From Nocardioides houyundeii (GTDB lineage: Bacteria > Actinomycetota > Actinomycetes > Propionibacteriales > Nocardioidaceae), in NCBI RefSeq assembly GCF_002865585.1, contig NZ_CP025581.1, positions 3,534,001 through 3,598,000 of the forward strand: a stretch of DNA of 64,000 nucleotides, given 5' to 3'. The translations under genes and the position numbers were made by a program. This document shows positions 45,113-55,140 of this stretch, piece by piece. The notes under the pieces were generated by a model. That model was not told where the DNA came from, ran no database searches, and saw only the letters and a program-made list of their open reading frames with translations. The first letter of the stretch is position 1, and each line of letters begins with the position of its first letter.

Positions 45113-45721
45113 ATGCCGGAGCAGCCCCAGACCTCCAGAGGCGCGGCGACCTACCAGCGCATCCTCGAGGCCGCCACGGAAGAGTTCGCGCAGCACGGCA
45201 TCGCCGGGGCGCGCATCGAACGCATCGTGACGGCAGCGCGCAGCAACAAGGCGCAGCTCTACGCCTACTTCGGGGACAAGGACCGACTGTTCGACGCCAT
45301 CTTCCTCAGCTCGCTGGAGCGCATCACCAACGTCGTGCCTCTCGACGCCGACGACCTCGCGGAGTGGGCCGTTCGTCTCTACGACGAGTACCTGCGCCGA
45401 CCCGACCTCATCCGGCTGGCCACGTGGGCGCGGCTCGAGCGACGGCCCACCGGGCACCTCGTCGAGACCCACCAGCAGTACGACGACCGCAAGCTCGCGG
45501 CCATCGCGGCCGCCCAAGCCGCCGGACGGGTCCGGGCAGGCGACCCGTTCGACATCATGGCCCTGGTCATCGCGATGTCCATGGCCTGGTCACCGGTCAG
45601 CAATGTGTATGCGGCCAGCAACCAGGAACCCGACGACGTGCATGACCAACGCCGTGCCCTGCTCCGCGACTTCGTCCGAAGCGCCACCGGAGCCGGCACG
45701 GGTGACGCGCCCCTCCCATGA
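45113..45721 (+). CDS. TetR family regulator (C-terminal TetR_C_17-like)
   Basis: 202 residues. The N-terminal segment TYQRILEAATEEFAQHGIAGARIERIVTAARSNKAQLYAYFGDKDRLFDAIF is a clear TetR helix-turn-helix. The C-terminal helical domain (LYDEYLRRPDLIRLATWARLERRPTG) is the ligand/dimer part. It should repress the divergent alcohol dehydrogenase and itself through the paired sites at 45031 and 45081. Start ATG 45113 follows the leaderless promoter. Confidence 0.88.
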   Translation: MPEQPQTSRGAATYQRILEAATEEFAQHGIAGARIERIVTAARSNKAQLYAYFGDKDRLFDAIFLSSLERITNVVPLDADDLAEWAVRLYDEYLRRPDLIRLATWARLERRPTGHLVETHQQYDDRKLAAIAAAQAAGRVRAGDPFDIMALVIAMSMAWSPVSNVYAASNQEPDDVHDQRRALLRDFVRSATGAGTGDAPLP

Positions 45722-45767
45722 CTGCTGCACCCACCGACCAGTTCACGGACAGGACGGATCCTCGCCC

Positions 45768-46634
45768 ATGACGCTCCGCTTCGCCGTGACCGCCTGCAGG
45801 ACCACTGTGCTCGTCCTGACCACCGTCCTGGCGACCGTCCTGACGACGGGGTGCAGCCCGTCCACCTCGCCGCCGAGCACCCCGTACAGCGCACCGACCA
45901 CTGCGGCCGCCCGCCCGAGCACCCCGGGCCGTACGCCCCCGCCGTGGCTGGGCACCCGCGTCCTGCCGACGGACGACCCCGCAGCGATCGCCGCCCTGCG
46001 CACCCCCCGGCGGCTGCGCGAGCGCGCCTTCACGCTGCCCGACACCCTGGACCCGCTCCCGGGGCGGGGCTTCCGGGCGGTCGTCGAGTCGCCTGCTCCG
46101 AGCCAGGTGATCGGCCGCTCCACCTGGAACCCCGCGTGCCCGGTCGCGGCCGAGGACCTCGCCTGGATCCGGCTGACCTTCCGCGGCTTCGACGGCGCCC
46201 GGCACACCGGTGAGCTGCTGGTCAACGCTGCCGTGGCCGACGACCTGGTCAGCGTCTTCCGCGACCTGTGGCGGGCGCGCTTCCCGATGGAGCAGCTGGC
46301 GATCACCACCCGCGCGGAGAGGGACGCTGACCCGACCGGGGACGGCAACGGCACGGGGGCGTTCAACTGCCGGCCCGTGACCGGCGGGAGCTCCTACAGC
46401 GAGCACGCCTACGGCCTGGCCATCGACCTCAACCCGTTCCAGAACCCGTACGCCAAGGGCGCGGTGGTGCTGCCCGAGCTGGCTCGCAGCTACCTGGACC
46501 GCGGCCGGCGCCGACCCGGAGTGATCACCGCCCACGGCCCGGTGGTCCGGGCCTTCGACCGCATCGGCTGGGGCTGGGGCGGGAACTGGCGCACGCTGAA
46601 GGACTACCAGCACTTCTCCGCCAACGACCGCTGA
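45768..46634 (+). CDS. M15-family D-Ala-D-Ala carboxypeptidase-like lipoprotein
   Basis: 288 residues: signal peptide, lipobox LTTG-C29, Ser/Thr/Pro-rich tether, then a VanY/peptidase_M15 domain. The zinc motif SYSEHAYGLAIDLN supplies His and Asp in the usual H-x6-D spacing, and GGNWRTLKDYQHFS supplies the later His region. Members trim D-Ala from peptidoglycan stem peptides or act on related substrates outside the membrane. The start ATG 45768 is used because the signal peptide begins there. It is convergent with the sortase-fusion gene. Confidence 0.87.
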   Translation: MTLRFAVTACRTTVLVLTTVLATVLTTGCSPSTSPPSTPYSAPTTAAARPSTPGRTPPPWLGTRVLPTDDPAAIAALRTPRRLRERAFTLPDTLDPLPGRGFRAVVESPAPSQVIGRSTWNPACPVAAEDLAWIRLTFRGFDGARHTGELLVNAAVADDLVSVFRDLWRARFPMEQLAITTRAERDADPTGDGNGTGAFNCRPVTGGSSYSEHAYGLAIDLNPFQNPYAKGAVVLPELARSYLDRGRRRPGVITAHGPVVRAFDRIGWGWGGNWRTLKDYQHFSANDR

Positions 46635-46640
46635 CCGCGG

Positions 46641-46673
46641 GGCTGAGCGGTCCTCGACCCAGGTATCTCAGCC
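46641..46673. terminator. weak terminator candidate between convergent genes
   Basis: GGCTGAG and CTCAGCC are a 7-bp inverted repeat 19 bases apart in the 50-bp gap between the M15 peptidase and the sortase-fusion gene, which converge here. Confidence 0.35.
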
Positions 46674-46684
46674 GAGGCAGCCGC

Positions 46685-49600
46685 TCACCCCTTGCCCTTG
46701 TTCTTGCCCTTGACCTGGCGGGCGATCACGACGATGTACTTCGTGTAGTGGAAGCGCCCGTTGCGGTAGACCACCCGGTCCGTGCAGCTGATCAGGACCA
46801 GACGGTGAGGCCCTGCCGTCGAGAAGTAGCGCTGCGGGACCTTGTTGCGGCGGTCGAAGGTCTTCTTGGCCGTGACCACGTAGGTGTACCGCTCGCCGCC
46901 GCGCACCACCTGGATCCGCTCCCCGCGCTTGGCGGAGTTCAGTCGCCACATGGCGCCCGGGCGATCGTGCCGGTCGGAGACGTGCCCGCCGACCACCGCG
47001 GTGCCGATCTTGTCCCCGAAGCCGGCGGACTTCTTCAGCCGCGCGACCTCGTGGACGTTGCCCGGCAGCGTCATCTGTCCCTTGCGGATGCTCCCGGTGC
47101 GCACCACGGCCGGCTTGCGCAGACCCGGGATGGTGATCGTGGTGGGCGCACGACGGGCGCTCTGCTGCTGGGGCTTCAGCGTGCCGGAGAAGCCGCCGGA
47201 GATGATCGGCGCGACGTAGCGGGGCTTGGCGACCACGGTCGTCTCAGCCACCTGTCCGCACTTGTGCGTGGCCGACTCGTTGTTGGCATCGGCCCGGATG
47301 GCGACGCGCCAGGTGTAGACGCCGGGAGCGCGGACCCGGACCTTCGGCGTACGGTTCCAGCCGTTCTCGACGCGGAAGGTCTTCGTCCGGACCCGGTTGC
47401 CCGGCGTGCAGGTGATCGCGGCCCGGGACGAGAACGGTCCGTACAGACCGGCAGTGACGGTGCCGCCCTCGTCGGCGAGTCCGCGCACCCGGATACGGTC
47501 GAAGAACGGCTTCCCCGGGACCACCCGGCGACGCGAGGTGACGGTGCGCACCTCAGGGGTGCTCTTCTCCTTCACCTCGTTGGTGATCCGGTTCGACACG
47601 GTGAAGAGGATCGAACGTCCCCCGTTCACGGTGATGAGCTGGGTCCGCGACGGCTGGTAGGTCGCATCGAGCTGGTCTCCCCCACGCTCCGAGATCGTGA
47701 TCCGGGTGCCGACGGGGAGACGTTGCGGCACCGCCGGTGCCGTCTGACCCGGTGCCACCGCGAACGTCGCCGGGTTCACGCTTGCCAGAGAGTTGTCGCC
47801 GCGGAAGTCCGTTGCGGCGGTGACGTCGAAGGTGAACGTCCGACCCGGCGGCGGCGTGTCGCCCCGCGTCAGCTTGCTGATCTGGAACGTTCCGGTGGCG
47901 ATGAAACCGGCGTCGATGGTGTGGTTGTTGCGGCCCGGCGAGCCGACGTTCACCGGAGCCTGGCCGTTGGCCGGGTTCGGGTTCGAGTCGCGCTGCAGCG
48001 CTGCCGTGGCCTGGGAGGTGAAGGCCAGGTCCGCCCAGGTGATCCCGGCGAAGCCCGGGTTGTCCGCGTTCGGCCCGGTGAAGGTGACCGGGCCGGTGCC
48101 GCGCCCGAACACCACGACGTACGGCAGCGTGTCGCCCTGGGTGGCCGCCGGGTTGAAGCCGGCGATCTCGTCACTGCGGAAGTAGTACTCGCCACGGGCG
48201 TTGGTCGTGGTCGAGGCCAGGGCCGCACCGGCGGGCGCCCCGTCCGGTCCGCGGGCGAACAGCGTGACCGGGGCTCCCTGGATCGCCGGCTCGTCCGGGT
48301 CCTGACGACCGTTGAGGTCCGCGTCCAGCCAGACCCGGTTGCCGATCTCCACGGGCGGCTCACGGGTGAGCAGCGAGACGGCGCCCAGCCCTCCGCCCTT
48401 CTGGAAGAAGGGGGCGGTCGGGGGGACCCGAACCCGATGGCCCGTCCCGGAAGGGGGTCGGGGGTTTGGTTGTAGCCGCGCAGGGTCTGGCCGTCGTCCA
48501 CCGAGAACCAGCTCAGCCCGGAGACGCGGATGGCGCCGAGCGGATCCATGGCGGTCGAGGCGACCTCCTGGAGCCCGGGGTAGGCAGCGACGCCACCCAG
48601 GGTGTTGTCCCAGTGGTTGACGCCCCGGCCGATGTCCTGCCGGTCGTTGTAGAACTCTCCCCCGCCAGGCCCCTCGTCGTTGCCCGGGTTGGCACCGGTC
48701 CGGGCGCCGACGACGGCGTTGTCCTCGAGCGTCCCATCGGGCGTCGCGATCAGGATGTCGCCACCCGAGACGGTCTCGAAGAAGCGGTCATCGGTGGTGC
48801 AGGGCGCGGCGCACCCGGGCGGCGGCTCGGACGCCCACTGCCGGTTGCCGCCCTGGACGCTGCTGCGGTCGACGAACCCGAGCGTCAGGTAGCCCTGGGC
48901 ATCGAACGTGATGCTGCCGAGGATCGGCTGGGGATAGTTGTGGGTCCAGCCGTAGGAGGTGTTGAAGCCCACCGAGCCGTTGTCGCCGTCCCAGTACCAG
49001 CTGTCGGTCCAGGAGTTCCAGCGCCGAACCTGGTCGGGGATCGCGGTGGTAGGCGGAATCGGGTTGCCCCAGCCGGCGAGGTTGTTCCCCTTCTCGAAGT
49101 CGAGCGGGGCGGTGAGCGTGTTCGTCCACGCAGAGCCACCGGTCGCCGCGGTCGCCTCCGGCTGCGAGACGACGTACATGTTGCCCGTCGCGGGGACGCC
49201 CGGGTTCGCGCCGTCACCGTTGGTGTCGACGTAGCCGACGTAGACCCGGTCGCGGTTCACCGTCACGGCCCAGGGCCGCTGGTCGGCCGTCAGGCCCAGC
49301 GGGATCCGGGTGGCCGTCGTCGGGGTGGCGCCGTTCGTGATGTCGACGGCGTAGAGGTCCCGGTCGAAGAGGTTGACGAAGTACAGCGTCGTCCCGTCCT
49401 CGTTGATCGCGATGCCGCCGATACCGACCTTGCCGGCGTTGACGAACGCGTTCGCGTCCCGGACGAGTGCGTCGGGGTCCCCGAGACCGCGGTCGGCGCT
49501 GCTCGGCACCGTCCCCACGTCCACCCCGAGGGTGGTGACGTCCAGCCAGGGCGTCACCGAACCGGTGGCAGGGTCGTTGAGGGCGCCGCTGCCCGGGGCG

Positions 49601-50379
49601 AGGACGTCGGTGATCCGGTAGATGCCCCCGAGCCCGAGCGGACCGAGCTCGGAGATCCGCTTGTAGGACGCCGCAGCGTAGGCGGCATTCTGGGACCGGG
49701 CGAAGGCCACGCCCCAGACTGAGCCCACCTCGCCGTACGTCGCCAGGTCCACGCGGCCCGGGTAGTTCCCGGACGCCGGGTCGTTGGGCGGCACCACCCA
49801 CGGGTTCGCCACGACGGCGGGCTGAGCGGCGGCCTCGGGCACGCTCCGCAGCCCGGCGTACTGGATGCCCGTCATGATCGGCGCGTTGTTGGCGGCGTAG
49901 TCCTCCGGCTCGAGCACGCCGAAGTCGACGCCCTCGGCGCCAGCGGCCGCGAACTGGACGCTCGTGCCGTTGTCGGGCCCGGCGAAGGAGGACTGGTAGT
50001 CCCCCGGAAGCTGTTCTGCCGTGCCACCGTTGGCGTCGGGGAACTCGATGCGCAGGGGTGTCCCGTCCGCGACGGACGAGGTGTTGATCGAGTAGCTGCC
50101 GTCGGCCGCGGTGGTGGCGGTGCCGACCACCCCGCCGCGCGGTCCGTACGCCGTCACCGTCAGTCCGCCGAAGCCGACGTCGGTCTGGACGCCGGTGGCC
50201 GGGTCGCCCGCGTCGCGGGTGCCGTCCCCGTCGAAGTCCTGGTAGACCACCCCCGAGACCGAGCCCGGGGCCGCGTACGACGGTGGCGCGGCGACGATCC
50301 CGACGACCACGACGCTCAACGCTGTCGCGCCCAGCATCAGGCTGAGACCCAGGTGGGAAAGCTTCTGGCACAGCCTCAT
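46685..50379 (-). CDS. SdrD-type surface protein with C-terminal sortase domain (apparent frameshift)
   Basis: If intact, 1231 residues. Order: signal peptide (to about PSYA-AP); an SdrD B-like domain (VSGVVYQDFDGDGTRDAGDP); a long beta-rich region with repeated NEDGTTLYFVN / DRDLYAVD and ITFDAQGYLTLGF motifs; a second SdrD B domain (IGNRVWLDADLNGRQDPDEP); a DUF5979-like domain (FQISKLTRGD...); and a sortase. The sortase has the catalytic His in GGHVSDRHD (codon 46982-46984), Cys in LISCTDR (46784-46786) and Arg in YRNGRFHY. One base is missing in the six-G run 48420-48425; adding it joins GFGSPPTAPFFQKGGGLGAV to the rest. No transmembrane or LPxTG tail follows the sortase. The start is ATG 50379 with GGAGG upstream. 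Confidence 0.82.
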
Positions 50380-50513
50380 GACGCCTCCGGTTGAACTCCG
50401 AGGGACGCCTCCTGACTGAAGAGCGCCCCGTAGTTCTTCCACCTCTATCACAGGGGTGACACGATTCACAGGGTCCTTAGTTTGGCCTTAAAACTGCCTT
50501 GTGGTAGTGGGCC

Positions 50514-50519
50514 TATACT
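50514..50519 (+). promoter_or_regulatory. -10 box TATACT of a probable leaderless transcript
   Basis: TATACT lies 7 bases before ATG 50527 and is the best consensus -10 in the window. The preceding 60 bases are unusually AT-rich (TTAGTTTGGCCTTAAAAC). It serves the beta-helix lipoprotein operon. Confidence 0.55.
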
Positions 50520-50526
50520 CGGCGCC

Positions 50527-51837
50527 ATGCCTATCGGGAGGGCCGCCGCGGCGGTCTTGGCGGTCGTGGCCTGCCTCGTCGCGGGCTGCTCGGACGACCC
50601 CGCCTCGCCGGAGGCCGACCCCTCGCTCGTGCGGGTCCCGCAGGACGCCGACTCCATCCAGGACGCCGTCGACCGGGTCGCGGCAGGTGGCCTGGTGCTC
50701 GTGGACGAGGGGGTCTACCGCGAGAGCGTCGTGGTCTCGACCGCCGACGTGACGCTACGAGGGGTGGACCGAGGAGGGACCGTCGTCAACGGCGAGGGCG
50801 AGCGCCCCTACGGTGTCGTCGGGATCGCCGACGGCCTCCGCGTGCAGAACCTCACGGTGCGCGACCACACCTTCTACGGGGTGCTGATCACCGGCGTCCA
50901 CGACGGGGACGTGCCGAGCGCGAACAACGGAGACGACTACGCGGAGTTCGACCCCGACCGCTTCCCCCCGGTGCAGCGCTTCGCGATCGACCACGTCACC
51001 GCTCACAACAACGGGCTCTACGGCATCTACGCCTTCGACGCCCAGCACGGGGTGATCGCCGACTCCTACGCCTCCGGCTCGGCCGACAGCGGGATCTACG
51101 TCGGCCAGTGCCACGCGTGCGACATCCTGGTGACCGGAAACGTGGCCGAGCGCAACGCGGTCGGGTTCGAGAACGCCAACGCCTCCGGGCCGCTCGTGGT
51201 GACCGGAAACCGGTTCACCGGCAACCGCGTCGCCATGACGCTGCTCTCGAACTACCAGGAGGCGTTCCGCCCGCAGCGGGGCAACCAGGTCGTCGGCAAC
51301 GTCATCGGAGACAGCGGCGCCGGAGACTCCCCCGCCCAGGCGGACGGCGGCTTCGGCACCGGCCTGGGCATCGCGGGCGGCGTCGGGAACGAGATCGCCC
51401 GCAACCGGATCGTCGGCAACCCCCGGGCGGGCGTCCTCCTGACGAACACCGAGGACCTGCCGGCGTCCGGCAACACCTTCACCGGCAACGTCTTCGCCGG
51501 AAACGGCACCGACATCGCGAACATCTCCGCGGTCCGTGCCCCGGCGACGGCGAACTGCGTGACCGGTCGGGTCACCACGGTGCCGGCGGCGCTCGCTCCG
51601 GCGCTGGGGTGCGGCACCGCCACGTCACAGCCCGCGGCGGCGCCGGGTGTCATCGCGCGGCGCGCGCGGGCTCCGCGGGGCATGAGCTTCCTCGACGTCA
51701 CACACCCCGGTGAGCAGCCCGGTCTGCCCTCGGTCACGGGCGGGCTGGAACGGCTCCCCGACCGGGTGGTCATGCCGGACACCGCGCGGATCGGCGTACC
51801 CCCGGCGTCCCTGCTGTCCGGTCGAGGTGGGTCGTGA
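50527..51837 (+). CDS. right-handed parallel beta-helix (NosD/PbH1-type) lipoprotein
   Basis: 436 residues: signal peptide, lipobox VAG-C21, then repeating beta-helix coils from about 40 to 345, such as DGLRVQNLTVRDHTFYGVLI, VTGNVAERNAVGFENAN, VTGNRFTGNRVAMTLLSN and SGNTFTGNVFAGNGTDIANI. The fold is shared by polysaccharide lyases, epimerases and the copper-insertion protein NosD. No catalytic residues can be picked out, so a binding or scaffold role is equally possible. It is first of three coupled genes encoding exported proteins; its stop overlaps the next start (TGATG). Confidence 0.85.
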   Translation: MPIGRAAAAVLAVVACLVAGCSDDPASPEADPSLVRVPQDADSIQDAVDRVAAGGLVLVDEGVYRESVVVSTADVTLRGVDRGGTVVNGEGERPYGVVGIADGLRVQNLTVRDHTFYGVLITGVHDGDVPSANNGDDYAEFDPDRFPPVQRFAIDHVTAHNNGLYGIYAFDAQHGVIADSYASGSADSGIYVGQCHACDILVTGNVAERNAVGFENANASGPLVVTGNRFTGNRVAMTLLSNYQEAFRPQRGNQVVGNVIGDSGAGDSPAQADGGFGTGLGIAGGVGNEIARNRIVGNPRAGVLLTNTEDLPASGNTFTGNVFAGNGTDIANISAVRAPATANCVTGRVTTVPAALAPALGCGTATSQPAAAPGVIARRARAPRGMSFLDVTHPGEQPGLPSVTGGLERLPDRVVMPDTARIGVPPASLLSGRGGS

Positions 51838-52571
51838 TGCGCGCCCGCCGCTGGCTGGTCGTCCTGGCGCTCCTGGTGCTCGGCGCCGCCGGCTGCCGCG
51901 ATGGTGCCGAGTCCACCGGCGACGCTTCGCGGGCCCCTGAGCCGAGACCGGTGACCGCCGGGGAGGCGCAGGTGCTGGCCACGACGATGTTCCGCAACTA
52001 CGACGCGGGCAGCCGCTCGCTCCGGACCACGGTGCCGGTGGGCGAGCAGCGGGTCCGTCTCCAGGGGTGGGTCGACTACCGGACCCACACCGGCTACGCC
52101 CTGGCCACGGGGGCCGACTTCGCGCCGCAGCTGGTGCGGTGGAACCTCCGTCAGGTCGGGCTCACCCCGGCCCCCGCGGGCACCACAGACGCTCCGCTGC
52201 CGATGCCGAAGGTGGGCTGGCAGACCCGTCCGGTGGACACCGAGCGTTCGGTCCTCGACGCGGTGCTGGTCGTGATCGCCGGTCTCGCCCAGGACCGGCC
52301 GGAGAATCCGCTCCTCCTGGCCCAGAACGGCGCGCTGTGGCTCGGTGGGGACGAGCTGAACGGCGACGAGGTGACCGGGTACGCCGCCCCGCCGTCCGAC
52401 GAGCAGGCGGAAGGGCCGGTCAACTCCGACGACTCGGGCCTCCGACTGTGGGTCGACGACACCGGGCTCGCCCACCGCGCCCAGGTCCGCACCGGCGACG
52501 ACTGGGCGCAGGTGGACCTCGGTGACGCCGACGGGGTCTCGCTCCCCCGGCTGCCGGCGGTGCAGCGGTGA
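51837..52571 (+). CDS. exported lipoprotein of unknown function
   Basis: 244 residues with a signal peptide ending in lipobox AAG-C20. The mature part is beta-rich (GEQRVRLQGWVDYRTHTGYALATG ... LRLWVDDTGLAHRAQVRTGDDWAQVDLGD), reminiscent of the LolA/LppX-like shell fold used for lipid or hydrophobic cargo, though I cannot confirm it. It is sandwiched between and overlaps the beta-helix lipoprotein and the DyP peroxidase genes, so the three probably act together outside the membrane. GTG 51834 is an alternative start. Confidence 0.7.
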   Translation: MRARRWLVVLALLVLGAAGCRDGAESTGDASRAPEPRPVTAGEAQVLATTMFRNYDAGSRSLRTTVPVGEQRVRLQGWVDYRTHTGYALATGADFAPQLVRWNLRQVGLTPAPAGTTDAPLPMPKVGWQTRPVDTERSVLDAVLVVIAGLAQDRPENPLLLAQNGALWLGGDELNGDEVTGYAAPPSDEQAEGPVNSDDSGLRLWVDDTGLAHRAQVRTGDDWAQVDLGDADGVSLPRLPAVQR

Positions 52572-53701
52572 GTCCGGACCGGCGGCAGGTCCTCACCTCG
52601 GCGGCGGTGGTCACCGGCGGCGCTCTCGCCGCCTCGGCGATCGGACGGGCCGTGGACTGGGGCCGCTCGTCCGCGCCCCCCGGCCCGCGGTCCACCGAAG
52701 ACACCCAGGACTCCACCCAGGACTCCACCCAGGACGACGGGCACCAGTCCGGGGTCCATCGCCCCGCCGACCCCCAGGCGTACGCGCTCCTGACGGTGCT
52801 CGACCTCGAGACGACGACCCGCGCGGAGCTCGGGGCGATGCTCCGCCGCCTCGGCGAGGGCATCGGCGCCGCCGTGCCGGCTGGGTCCGGCGACCTGACC
52901 GCGACCGTCGGCGTCGGTCCCCGGGTGGTGCGCGCCGCCGGGGGCTCGCTGCCGGGGAGCACGCCACTGCCGGGCTTCGCCGGGGACGACCGCATCCCCT
53001 CCTCGTACGTCGGCGGCGACCTCCTGCTCGCCGTGCACGGACCGGACGCAGCCGCCGTCGAGCGGGTCACCAACCGCCTCGTGTCCGCCACCCGCGGACG
53101 GGTGCGGTGGGCCCAGGCGGGCTCCCGCTCCAGCGCCGGGCACGGCCGTGCCCGCAACCCGCTGGGGTTCCTCGACGGAGTGGTGGTCCCCCGCACCGAC
53201 GCCGAGCTGGCCGACGACGTCTGGATCCCCGAGGGGCCGGCCGCCGGCGGCACCATCTGCGTGGTGCGACGCCTGCGGCTGGACGTCGACGGGTTCCAGG
53301 CGTTGCCGGTGCGCCGCCAGGAGCGGGTCATCGGCCGCCGGCACTCCGACGGCGCCCCGCTGTCCGGAGGAGGCCCCTTGGACCAGGTCGACCTGTCGGC
53401 GAAGACGCCCGACGGGGAGTACGTCGTACCGCTGCACTCCCACGCCCGGGCGGCCCACCCGTCGTTCACCGGCAGCGGCCTGATGCTGCGGCGCAGCTAC
53501 GGCTACCAGAACAGCGCGGAGGACCGCGGGCTGCTCTTCATCAGCTTCCAGCGCGAGCTCGCCACCTTCGTCCGCACCCAGCAGCGGCTCGACGAGGTCG
53601 ACGAGCTGATGGGCTTCTCCAGCCCGACGGCCTCGGCCGCCTTCCTGGTCCTGCCGGGCTTCGACGACACGCGCCCCCTGGGCGCCACGCTCTTCGGCTG
53701 A
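52568..53701 (+). CDS. Tat-exported Dyp-type peroxidase
   Basis: 377 residues. A twin-arginine signal (SPDRRQVLTSAAVVTGGALA) is followed by an acidic linker with the repeat DSTQDSTQDD, then a dye-decolorising peroxidase domain. It has the family GxxDG motif (GFLDG, 200-204; Asp203 distal), the proximal haem His in PLHSHARAAHP, and the distal Arg in MLRRSYGY. DyPs use H2O2 to oxidise bulky substrates; relatives such as EfeB act on haem or iron. Tat export means the haem is inserted before secretion. It starts with GTG overlapping the lipoprotein stop (GTGA). It lies in the same operon as two lipoproteins. Confidence 0.9.
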   Translation: MSPDRRQVLTSAAVVTGGALAASAIGRAVDWGRSSAPPGPRSTEDTQDSTQDSTQDDGHQSGVHRPADPQAYALLTVLDLETTTRAELGAMLRRLGEGIGAAVPAGSGDLTATVGVGPRVVRAAGGSLPGSTPLPGFAGDDRIPSSYVGGDLLLAVHGPDAAAVERVTNRLVSATRGRVRWAQAGSRSSAGHGRARNPLGFLDGVVVPRTDAELADDVWIPEGPAAGGTICVVRRLRLDVDGFQALPVRRQERVIGRRHSDGAPLSGGGPLDQVDLSAKTPDGEYVVPLHSHARAAHPSFTGSGLMLRRSYGYQNSAEDRGLLFISFQRELATFVRTQQRLDEVDELMGFSSPTASAAFLVLPGFDDTRPLGATLFG

Positions 53702-53770
53702 GCGGAGCCCTGGCGACCGCCGGTCTGGCAGAACGCCGCCACGTGGCGCCGGGCAGCCTCAGGTCCGGGC

Positions 53771-55140
53771 ATGATGTTCCCCGTGTGGGAGGCAGATCAG
53801 TCGCGAGCCGATGCCGGGCGGCTCCTGGTCGCCGGGCCGAGGCCGGTGACTCCGCACGTCCGCCCCAGCACCGTCGACCTGATGGTCGCCGGAGCCTGCG
53901 GCGCCCTCACGCTCGCCGGGCTGGCCGCCGCCCCCGCGCTCGCGTCCGTAGACCCCTCCACCGAGCTGGCGCTCCCCGCGCTGGGCGGCACCGGCTGGTG
54001 GCTGGGCGCCGTGACGCTGCTGGTCCAGGCCGCCGTCCTGCTGCTGCGCCGTACGGCGCCCCGGGCGGTGCTGCTGCTGGCCGCGGCGGCGGTGCCGGTG
54101 GCCGCCGCCTGCGGGCTGGGTGACGCGACGGGGCTGGCCACCCTGGCGGTCCTGGTCGCGGTCCTCACCCTGGGGCTGGCGCAGCCGGCCTCCCGCTCCT
54201 GGCCGGCCCTGCTGGGCGCCGGCGTGCTGGTCGCCGGCGGCATCACGACGAGCGCCCTGGACGCCGGCGAGCCCACCGGGGCCGCGCTCGGTGGCGGGCT
54301 GCTGCAGGGGCTCGGCACCATCGGCCTCCCCCTCGTGCTCGCGGTCGTCCTCACCGCCAGGCGCGAGACCCGGCTGGCCCGGGAGAGCCAGGCAGCCGCG
54401 GTCGCCCGGGAGCAGGACGCGCTGCTGGCCGCCGCCGTCGCCCGCGAGCGGACCGCCATGGCGCGGGAGCTGCACGACATCGCCGCGCACCATCTCTCGG
54501 GCATCGCGGTGATGACGGCCGCCATCGGGACCCAGATCGACTCCGACCCCGCAGCGGCCAAGGAAGGGGTAGCCCAGGTACGCCGGCAGAGCAAGGCGGT
54601 GCTCCAGGACCTGCGCCGCCTGGTGGGGCTGCTGCGCGAGCAGGACCCCTCCGGCGACGGGGCGCGGGTGCGGCCGGAGTCCCTGGCCGGCGTCGCCGCC
54701 CTGGTCGAGGACGCTGCGGCGGCCGGCCGCGAGGTGGGCCTGACCGTGCTGCCCGGAGCCGGTCCGCTCGGCGCCGGCGTCGGCCCGCTGGCCCAGCTCG
54801 CCGGCTACCGGATGGCGCAGGAGGCCCTGGCCAACGCGGCCCACCACGCTCCGGGTGCGGAGGTGGAGGTGGTCCTCGACGACCGCGACCCCACCATGGC
54901 CCGGCTCACCGTGCGCAACGGCCCGCCGCCGGCGCTGCCGGCCCCCGGGCTCCGCAGCGGCTTCGGGCTGCTGGGCATGCGCGAGCGGGCCGAGCTCACC
55001 GGGGCGCAGCTGGAGCACGGCCCCACTCCCGAGGGGGCTGGCAGGTGGTGCTGGGGATGCCGCGCGAGGGTGAGCTCGGGGCTGACCGTCCCGAACTGGA
55101 CCGGGCCCCCCGGAGCAACCCCGAGAGGGAGGACCGATGA
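53771..55140 (+). CDS. sensor histidine kinase, HisKA_3 (DesK/NarX-like) type, apparent frameshift
   Basis: Membrane region with about five helices (residues 35-195), then a HisKA_3 domain with phospho-acceptor in RELHDIAAHHLSG (His235) and a HATPase with NAAHHA (N-box) and GFGLLGMRERAEL (G-box). The last strand goes out of frame after HGPTPEG. One extra G in the run 55033-55037 gives GGWQVVLGMPREG and a 456-residue protein whose stop overlaps the regulator start (ATGA). Without it the frame runs on to 55921 through the regulator gene, which is implausible. The signal sensed is unknown; the downstream ABC exporter suggests envelope or antibiotic stress. Confidence 0.87.
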
